Shown here: positions 56,404-64,000 of the stretch, one piece after another
Layout: the number at the start of each line of letters is the position of its first letter
Position numbering within the stretch: position 1 is the first letter of the stretch
Assembly (NCBI GenBank): GCA_032622095.1
Contig: CP136064.1
Span: 181,446,011-181,510,010, forward strand
Direction: 5' to 3'
Origin: Siphonodentalium dalli
Lineage: Eukaryota; Mollusca; Scaphopoda; Gadilida; Siphonodentaliidae
Length of the DNA: 64,000 bases
Translations under genes and position numbers: made by a program
The notes under the pieces: model-generated
What the model was told of the DNA's origin: nothing
Databases searched by the model: none
Seen by the model: only the letters and a program-made list of their open reading frames with translations

Positions 56404-58249
56404 TTTATATAGTTTGGTGTGGATATCCCCTAGGTGATTCACATTCAGATTTGTTCAAATCAGTTCATCAGGTCAAATAGGTGAGTAGCCAGGGCCATAA
56501 CTCTTTCCTTCCATAGTAATTCTTAAAACAATTTCTTCTCAAGAACCATCGGGCCTATTTAGCTTATGTTTGGTATGGAGGGTCCTTCTGTGACTGGGAT
56601 TCAGATTTGTTTAGATTTGGGGTCATTTTAGGAAAATAAGTTCAATTCTTAAAATCGATCGTCTGAAATTACTAGATGAATGGATCTCATAGATGGGGAT
56701 TCACGTTTGTTCAAATATGGGCAGAGATAAGAAATTTAACTCTCAACCAGCCACCATACCTGCATCTATGCTTTTTGGTACTGGTATAATAATATATAGA
56801 TTCCTATTGATTTCTAAGCTGCCTGGTGGGGGGGGGGGGGGGCAATGGGACTGAAGTGTAGAGGGTGGGGTTTTGACCAACCCCCTACTTTGATCAAATT
56901 TTCCGAACAGTTAGAAATTTCATGCCTGATAGTGTTACATTTGATTTTTCAACCAGTAACAGTCCATATTTTCCTACTTTGGGTTAAACTGTAGTACCGA
57001 AATGGCCACAAATGTCGTCTTTATATATTTTGGTGTGGATATCCCCTAGGTGATTCACATTCAGATTTGTTCAAATCAGTTCATCAGGTCAAATAGGTGA
57101 GTAGCCAGGGCCATAACTCTTTCCTTCCATAGTAATTCTTAAAACAATTTCTTCTCAAGAACCATCGGGCCTATTTAGCTTATGTTTGGTATGGAGGGTC
57201 CTTCTGTGACTGGGATTCAGATTTGTTTAGATTTGGGGTCATTTTAGGAAAATAAGTTCAGTTCTTAAAATCGATCGTCTGAAATTACTAGATGAATGGA
57301 TCTCATAGATGGGGATTCACGTTTGTTCAAATATGGGCAGAGATAAGAAATTTAACTCTCAACCAGCCACCATACCTGCATCTATGCTTTTTGGTACTGG
57401 TATAATAATATATAGATTCCTATTGATTTCTAAGCTGCCTGGTGGGGGGGGGGGGGCAATGGGACTGAAGTGTAGAGGGTGGGGTTTTGACCAACCCCCT
57501 ACTTTGATCAAATTTTCCGAACAGTTAGAAATTTCATGCCTGATAGTGTTACATTTGATTTTTCAACCAGTAACAGTCCATATTTTCCTACTTTGGGTTA
57601 AACTGTAGTACCGAAATGGCCACAAATGTCGTCTTTATATATTTTGGTGTGGATATCCCCTAGGTGATTCACATTCAGATTTGTTCAAATCAGTTCATCA
57701 GGTCAAATAGGTGAGTAGCCAGGGCCATAACTCTTTCCTTCCATAGTAATTCTTAAAACAATTTCTTCTCAAGAACCATCGGGCCTATTTAGCTTATGTT
57801 TGGTATGGAGGGTCCTTCTGTGACTGGGATTCAGATTTGTTTAGATTTGGGGTCATTTTAGGAAAATAAGTTCAGTTCTTAAAATCGATCGTCTGAAATT
57901 ACTAGATGAATGGATCTCATAGATGGGGATTCACGTTTGTTCAAATATGGGCAGAGATAAGAAATTTAACTCTCAACCAGCCACCATACCTGCATCTATG
58001 CTTTTTGGTACTGGTATAATAATATATAGATTCCTATTGATTTCTAAGCTGCCTGGTGGGGGGGGGGCAATGGGACTGAAGTGTAGAGGGTGGGGTTTTG
58101 ACCAACCCCCTACTTTGATCAAATTTTCCGAACAGTTAGAAATTTCATGCCTGATAGTGTTACATTTGATTTTTCAACCAGTAACAGTCCATATTTTCCT
58201 ACTTTGGGTTAAACTGTAGTACCGAAATGGCCACAAATGTCGTCTTTAT
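56404..58249 (+). repeat. Three near-identical 614-bp tandem copies
   Basis: The marker GGTGTGGATATCCCC recurs at 56416, 57032 and 57646 (616 and 614 bp apart). Copies differ mainly in the length of a G run after GCCTGGT (15, 13 and 10 G) and in one A/G change (TTCAATTC versus TTCAGTTC). The recurring frames of 99 and 98 codons are by-products of the repeat. Confidence 0.97.
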
Positions 58250-58571
58250 GGGGGGTGTCAGGTTGGAAATTGCCAAGTTCGAGAGCTTAATTAAGTACTG
58301 GTAACAGTTGTAAAATTTCATTCTAAGAGGGATGTGCAAAAGCAATTTTGTGGACTTAGGACTGTGGTCTGGTTGTCTTTTGTTTAAAAAGGGTAAGGGG
58401 CTTTATATTTGTCAGTGGTGTGCAACTAACATTTTCAAGGTGAAGAGCATTGCTCATCTGAGAACCATCAGCTATGTCCCTGTTTAGAATTACTTGTCTT
58501 AAGTGATTTTGACAATTACTAACTGTTGTCTTCAGAGTCCCAGTCTTCTAGTCTTTACAGTCAGGTGAGCG

Positions 58572-58833
58572 ACCCCCACAAGCACTGACTGTCTTGTTGA
58601 AATACGTCATCGCACGCGACGAATATCTTGTTACGCTCTCTATATGATGTATTCTGTTACAGCGTTTTTGGCCTGACAATGGAGCTATGTTGAAAATATG
58701 ATTAAATACGTACTCGCTATGTGCGTACCGGTTAGATTTTTTTTTGCAGGATATATGTATTCGCGTTTGTATCTTCGCGGATACTTTCTGATGCAGGTTT
58801 GTATACTGCGATGCTGATCTGGTGGTCTCATAT
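58572..58833. repeat. Fragment shared with the 35.67-35.78 kb intron segment
   Basis: CGTACCGGTTAGA.TTTT, TGCAGGAT.TATGTA and TTCGCGGAT match 35700-35755, so it is a shared dispersed sequence. Confidence 0.65.
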
Positions 58834-59457
58834 GTGACACTCCACAGTTTCGAAATAATCAGTAGGGGTAAATTTCTTAGAATAGAGTACCAGTGTTTTC
58901 TGACACCACGTGTGTGGCATGTCTATTGAGAGAAGGTTAGTTATGAATTTGTGAATTTTTAGAGGATGTATTTGAGTTTTGAAAAATATTGTTTCGTGTG
59001 ACCTTGACACCAACAGTGTCAAGTAGTAGCGATTTCTGCGAAACAGTGGCCCGAGATCGATATCGGCTTGACTTTTTAGCACCTAAAATGTGTCATCTGC
59101 ATGAATTTTTTTTTTTAAATCCCATTGGTGAGAAGTTTGAACCTTTCTGATATAATTGTGAGGAAACAGTGTTCTTCCAGACAACATAGGCGACTATGCT
59201 CGGAAAAATCTTGTGTTTGTTTCCCTTGGGTCAAAATTGCTTATTTTGGCCATTTTTACATCAAAATTTCATTTTTCTGGCATAGAATCGAGGGGGTAAC
59301 TCTTGCTACCCCCATTAACATGATAAGTATGTATCAAAATCTTAAACCCTAGTATATATGCTGTATGTCTTGTGAGTTCACATTTGAGTTATTGTTCAAT
59401 GAATTGATGCCGCCTTATATTCCTGCATCCATTCTTGCAGAAAATGTGGAATGTCAC
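58834..59457. mobile_element. 624-bp TIR element related to repeat 'alpha'
   Basis: Starts GTGACACTCCACAGTTTCGA and ends GTGGAATGTCAC (inverse GTGACATTCCAC). The interior matches the minus strand of 3975-4240: GCGAAACAGTGGC, TTTTTTAGCACC.AAAAT, GTCATCTGCAT, CAACATAGG and the CCCTTGGGT words. It appears to be a shorter internally deleted relative of alpha. Confidence 0.8.
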
Positions 59458-60189
59458 CATAGGAGCTACGGAGAAATTATGTTTAAACACGTTGGCGATG
59501 AACCTTTCAATCAAGTGGAACGTGTGCGCCCTCTGTGAACACATATCAAACGTGACGTATGGTGTATAAATATTTCATAATTATCATAACTTTAGTTTGA
59601 CATGTCTGATTTAAAAAATGTTTTCACGTGCTTTCTCACCAGGCCCATACTATAAACACATACAAACATGTTACATATAATCAACTACATACCCGTGACC
59701 TATATACACATTTTTCACAATCATTATATTAAAGCTCCAACATATTTTATATATGTCTAATAAAATGATCTTGAGGGCGTTACCATTTCTGACTATGAAT
59801 TTCTTGTCAATACAACTTCTCATTTGTATTAAATTCGATGCGGCGAAAGCGCGACCGTCTGTGACGAAACTTGATTTATCGCACATCAGATCGAATGGAA
59901 TTGTAATCGATGCTATTGTATATATGGAAGTGTGACGTCAACTCCGTGCAACGCTCTCTCCGTTATCACTATCTCAGCGGAGCGATGAGAGATAACTCTG
60001 CCTGGAGTTTGGTGCGAGTCTGTAACGGGCCGCATTACGACGGAAACGAGGGAGGTTTCAACTTTGGTGCAGATTCTCTTCAAAGTATATATATATTAAA
60101 CGCAATTGTAATTTACCAGAGATATATTACAATTGTATTCGGTATCTTCAAGCATTCAAATGTATCGAATAAGAACCCTAAAAGTCACT
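59458..60189. other. Unassigned interval
   Basis: Contains a short piece of the 330-bp dispersed repeat family (AATAAAATGATCTTGAGGGC and GTTACCATTTCTGACTATG at 59757-59798). No gene is recognised; the frames at 59753-59935 and 59910-60206 lack motifs. Confidence 0.5.
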
Positions 60190-61430
60190 TAGAAGTACAC
60201 ATTTGAATTTTTGTTTGAATGATTTTCAAAGGGGAAACGAACATTCGGAAATTCTGTAAAAAAAATCGAGTGTAGAGAGCAGAGGCTAAACGAGTAGACG
60301 AATATGCTTGACAATTCAGCAGGGAAGTCTCATGGATCAATGATTCTTCCCACGTAATACACTTCCGCCCAAAACAGAGTAGTTTGTCCTGGACCCATGT
60401 GCCAGTCGAAGATATTTTTGGGGACATTGCTGTGAAGTTGGACGAACGTTGACCGTTCGTGAGCATTCAACAATTTGATTATTTACATATTTTGCAGGAA
60501 GGTGATCTTTTAAATAAAGAGTTGTGTGGGCACAAGACAGCTGTCAGTCATATCAACAAGTGCGAGTCTATGGCGTTTTATTGAAAATAGACCGTGTCGC
60601 GAATGTCCACGAACGTCCAATGTCCATCCAACTTCACAGCAGAATTCCCAAATATTTTATCATCCCCATATTATCTCACAAACTGCAAGCATTATGAAAT
60701 GCAGATGATTTTCATTCGTTATACACCCAGGTACGCCCATGGCACCGGAAACGAGCCCTATAATTAGACCAGAAGCATACATTTGAATGTCTGTTTGAAT
60801 GTCTTTCGAATGATAAACAAATGGACGTTCGGTACTTCGAACATTCTAGCTAAAGTTCGCCGTGAGTGTAGAGGGTAGAGGCAAAACCAATGGATCAATA
60901 ACTTTGAAATTTCAGCAGGGAAATCTGATGGAGCATATATTATTCCCACGCAATACCGCTTCGACCAAAACAAAGCGATTCTTCCTGTGCCCATGTGCGA
61001 GTCAGGTAAACTTGAGCGACTATAACGAATAATAACCCTGTGTGTTACTTGGAAGCACATATTTGAATGTCTGTTTGAGTGTCTTTCAAATGTGAATGGA
61101 CGTTGGGTACTTAGAAAATCAGGGTTAAGTTCGCCGTGAGTGTACATGGTAGAGCCAAAACCAGTGGATCAATTTCAGCAGATTATTCCCACGCAATACC
61201 GCTTCGACCAAAAACAAAGGGGTTCGTCGTTCAGTGCGAAACTGCAAATAAACGGGGTTAATTCGCCGTGAGTGTAGAGGCTAGAGGCAATACCATTGGA
61301 CCAATAAGCTTGAAATTTTCAGCAGAGAAATCCTATGGAGCATCTATTATTCCGAAGCGATACCGCTTCGACCAAAACGAAACGGTTTGCCCTGTACCCA
61401 TGTGCAAGTCGAAGATATTTCGCGAAAATT
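60190..61430. repeat. Four diverged tandem repeats
   Basis: Units recur at about 60199, 60778, 61059 and 61245. They share CATTTGAATGTCTGTTTGAA, AGTTCGCCGTGAGTGTAGAG, TCAGCAGGGAAATCT.ATGGA, TATTCCCACGCAATACCGCT and TTCGACCAAAAC. Spacing is irregular (about 190-580 bp), so parts have been lost or inserted. Confidence 0.8.
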
Positions 61431-61565
61431 GACTAAGTCGCGAATGTCCACGAATGTCCAACGTCAAACTAACTTCACACCGCGAATGTCAAATGTCCAA
61501 CGTCAAAACACCTTCACACCGCGAATGTCCACGAAAGTCCAACGTCCAACGTCAAACCAACCCCA
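61431..61565. repeat. Short tandem repeat of CGCGAATGTCCACGAATGTC type
   Basis: Three units of about 40-60 bp contain CGCGAATGTC, CAACGTCAAA and CTTCACAC. A related single unit lies at 60597-60640. The ORF at 61387-61653 is the repeat read through. Confidence 0.85.
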
Positions 61566-62384
61566 CACACCTCACTTCAAGGATAAACGGCCGATAGCCA
61601 ACCTGAGTTATTTGAACCATTGTTCCATGAAGATGTTGCAGAAATTCCATTGACTGATGGCATCCACCACATATGATGAAATTGACAGTGACAGTGGAGG
61701 TGAGAATACATAATCCGTGGGCAGAACTATTGTAATTTATGATATGAATTATTTCAACTTGTATGAATGACCTTTCGAGTTTAGTATAGCATAAAATTTT
61801 AAGCATTAAGAACACTATCTTGGGGTAGCGTTAAAGTGTTACTTTATTTCTTAACTAGCAGGATTACTTGGTTTCCCAGGTTAAACTGATGAGAAACCCT
61901 CTGCAAGCTATGGATATTTGGCGGGAATAAAGAATGCCCTTGCTCAAAGTGTTGCAGGTATTCTCATTAATTGCATATCCAAAAATAGCATCAGAAGACA
62001 TGATTCTTACACATGGAATATAAGTAGTGACTCACCTTGTCGGATCTGAGCGATTGTCATTTTGTTTATCGCGATGAATCCGTCCCACCAATAAAGAAGT
62101 ATTTATTTATTAACGCCCCTCGGGTGTATACTGTGGTACAGGTTTGAGAAAGCTGTGGTTCGCTGGGCATTTTATAAATAGATAATGGTTTTTTTCCGGT
62201 TGTGACACTTCGCAGTAGGTCGCTATTTGCGGACGTCTATTTGCGGAGGTCCCCAAATTCGCGGAGCTCCCCTAAAATTGTCGAAATATGTTGATTTTAA
62301 TTAGGGAACGGGTGTGTATATGTCAATTGATTTAAACAAATAACGACACGATCATTATAATAGTGATTTGTTCTATCAATCTTA
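61566..62384. other. Unassigned interval
   Basis: No gene is recognised. At 62218-62275 the word GCTATTTGCGGA..TCTATTTGCGGAGGTCCC is a short local duplication. Confidence 0.45.
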
Positions 62385-62845
62385 TCATAATCATCATCAT
62401 CATCATCTTTACTTGTGAGTCACTTGAACATAATACTTCTCGTCGAACTCGTATTTTTTATAATAGAAGAATGAGTCTATGTATATTTTGAATTTATCGA
62501 GTGTTGGAGCCTCAACAGCGAAGTCTGGCAGAGAGTTCCAGCTATTTACCACCCTCTGCGTGAAGAAATATTTTCCTATGGCCTTGTTAACAATAGGCAT
62601 CTGTAGCTTTTTATTATGTCCCCTTGTTCTTGCTGATGAATGTCTTTCTAATAGGTCACAAGCATTGATATTGTAATGACCATTCAACAGTTTATATACC
62701 TCGATTAGATCTCCTCTAAATATCAGATTGAGTCTTATCATTCGGTCTCGGTAGCATAGCGTTTTGATTTGACGAACTAGTTTCGTTGCTTTTCTTTGTA
62801 TTTCTCTAACACAATGCATTGATATTTGTGATGTGGGCTCCATGC
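62385..62845 (-). mobile_element. 5'-truncated LINE (CR1/L2-like) 3' end
   Basis: A minus-strand frame (62843-62409, 144 codons) has the C-terminal part of a non-LTR reverse-transcriptase protein: REIQRKATKLVRQIKTLCYR, RGDLIEVYKLLNG, TRGHNKKLQMP and KYFFTQRVVNSWNSLP. About eight residues usually present between LNL and RGD are missing. The 3' side runs into a (GAT)n microsatellite (62385-62408 on the plus strand as ATC repeats), typical of this group. The fragment starts inside the protein, as expected of 5' truncation on insertion. Confidence 0.9.
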
Positions 62846-63054
62846 ATAGTTACATTATTCGATGAAATGTCTGACCATGCTTATGTAGAGCGATTAGGAA
62901 GTGTCGATGTCCAAGTTCGTGAAAGTTCTATTGACTATGCCGATCATTTGAGAAGCTTTATTGTTTTAGGATATTGTAGGACCGTGTCAAATTGAGCTAT
63001 AGCGATGGGATTTCTCGCAGGACAACACATTTCGGGTTTTCGTGGGGTGTGTAT
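62846..63054. other. Unassigned interval
   Basis: AT-rich, no recognised feature. Confidence 0.4.
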
Positions 63055-63400
63055 TCGCTGGATGTCTTATAGTTGCAGTATGCAACTATTATGACCGCGT
63101 TAATTGCTTTCGATGTTTAGGTATGAACAATCGCTGGGCCACGCACTCTTGGTGGGAACACAATGCCTCCGATTTTTGATCCGCATTTAAAAGCTTTCTG
63201 GTGTTGTGAATGAGAAACCTGCAGTAATAAGTCGTAGTTTTTTTGTAATAAGTTGAAGGATTAGTTGTTTTAACGGAATTCTGAGGCGTGCATTCATGTA
63301 ACCAATATATTTTATATTATAATTTATATTTATGGCTAATAATATGATATTGAGGGCGTTACCATTTCTGATTATGGTTTTATTGTTTACAACTGCGTAT
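63055..63400. repeat. 330-bp dispersed repeat, second long copy
   Basis: Same order of words as 29112-29440 (AACTATTATGACCGCGTTAA, GGGAACACAATGCCTCCGAT, TTGAAGGATTAGTTGTTTTA, TTTATGGCTAATAATATGAT). I estimate about 85 percent identity by eye. Confidence 0.88.
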
Positions 63401-64000
63401 ACTTTGGACGTTATAACATGAGACATGAACATCATAAACACATTAGTTCGCAAAATTAAAGACAACAATAGGGTTTTACATAGAGATGTATCAATCAGTC
63501 TAGTGGGCTTGACTAAGATTTTTAGGACACCTGGTTATCCTATCTCTGTGAAGATACAGATGTTTTAAAGAAATATCCAGGTGCTCCTCTGTTCATGTTG
63601 CTATATACTGGCTAATTATTCTCAGTGTAAAAGAAATGTTGCTATGCATGTACATGTATATCAGCTACATGTGCCCGACACAATGAGTCTGTTCTACAAC
63701 ATGTATGAAATAATCTAAATCGGTCATATATACCTTTGTCAGATGTCAGTATTGGATGATCCTGAAAAGTAATATGCTACTAACTGCGTTTTCTTTTTAT
63801 CTCAGAAGAAACTATATTTGACTGCACACTGTGACCACTATTTTTGAACAGGTCTTCTATACATTTCCATATCTCTTGACAAATTGTAATATTTTTGTAG
63901 AAACTATATTGAATGGGACAGACTCAATTGTGTTATAATATATACATGAGCCATTATAATATCCAATCCTCTGACGATTCAAGGTCCCTTAGTTTGCAAG
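63401..64000. other. Unassigned right flank
   Basis: No gene is recognised. ACAATGAGTCTGTTCTACAA at 63681 recalls the ACAATGAATCTGTTGTGCTC word at 10396, so a decayed piece of minisatellite family beta may be present. Confidence 0.4.

Larger units (their letters stand above)
55005..58571. repeat. Composite repeat bounded by AGCTCACCTGA / TCAGGTGAGC
   Basis: The left end AGCTCACCTGAGACGAAGTC and the right end TCAGGTGAGCGAC are inverse words known to me as frequent ends of dispersed repeats in mollusc genomes. The interior has CCGTCCGTCA, ACCATGGGACC or ACCATCGGGCC, and TTTGGTATGGAG words repeated from 55000 to 57200. A MITE (55806-56175) and a 3-unit tandem array (56404-58249) lie inside. Confidence 0.7.

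Noticed and set aside
57309-58219. Two almost identical 98-99-codon frames that look like a conserved tandem gene
   Set aside because: Identity follows from the 614-bp DNA triplication. A G homopolymer runs through the frame, and the first copy loses it.

Overview
This is a eukaryotic nuclear window, AT-rich, with long introns, GT-AG splicing and dense DNA transposons. The dispersed repeats opening with AGCTCACCTGA and the LINE and DNA-element types resemble what is common in mollusc genomes. That placement is inferred from memory of the families, not from a search.

Only one convincing host gene is present. It is the 3' part of an SLC6 (neurotransmitter:sodium symporter) gene on the + strand. 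Twelve exons between 25584 and 53975 join in consistent phase (1-1-2-0-0-2-1-0-0-1-0-0 at the acceptors) and encode 562 residues from the end of TM1 to the stop codon. The first exon(s), with the start codon and the TM1 GNVWRFP-type motif, were not found in 1-25583 and probably lie upstream. Most residues that bind Na+ and Cl- in GAT-1 are conserved. The TM7 Asn of the Na1 site is Asp here (residue 270 of the fragment).

Everything else is repeats, transposons and their remains. Positions 1-25 kb hold a 56-bp minisatellite (2271-2963), a decayed 4-kb TIR element (5331-9288) enclosing a broken multi-copy gene, a Tc1-like transposase pseudogene (about 10495-11165), a 3.17-kb element flanked by TA with an empty site visible in a related repeat copy (14164-17336), hAT-like elements with 7- to 9-bp target duplications (19635-20191, 21297-22652), and a diverged tandem array of about 350-bp units (23792-25000). 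Positions 25-54 kb are SLC6 introns packed with MITEs, fold-backs, a long inverted repeat, a truncated LINE and two more hAT-like elements. Several insertions stop 17-70 bp before SLC6 acceptor sites without disturbing the reading frame. Positions 54-64 kb are 3' flank, with a very recent 3 x 614-bp tandem triplication, another TIR element, diverged tandem repeats and a 5'-truncated LINE.

No rRNA, tRNA, CRISPR array or prokaryote-type operon was seen. The most useful leads are the TM7 Asp in the transporter, the TIR-bounded pseudogene, the elements with TIRs made of short tandem repeats, and the clustering of insertions next to splice acceptors.
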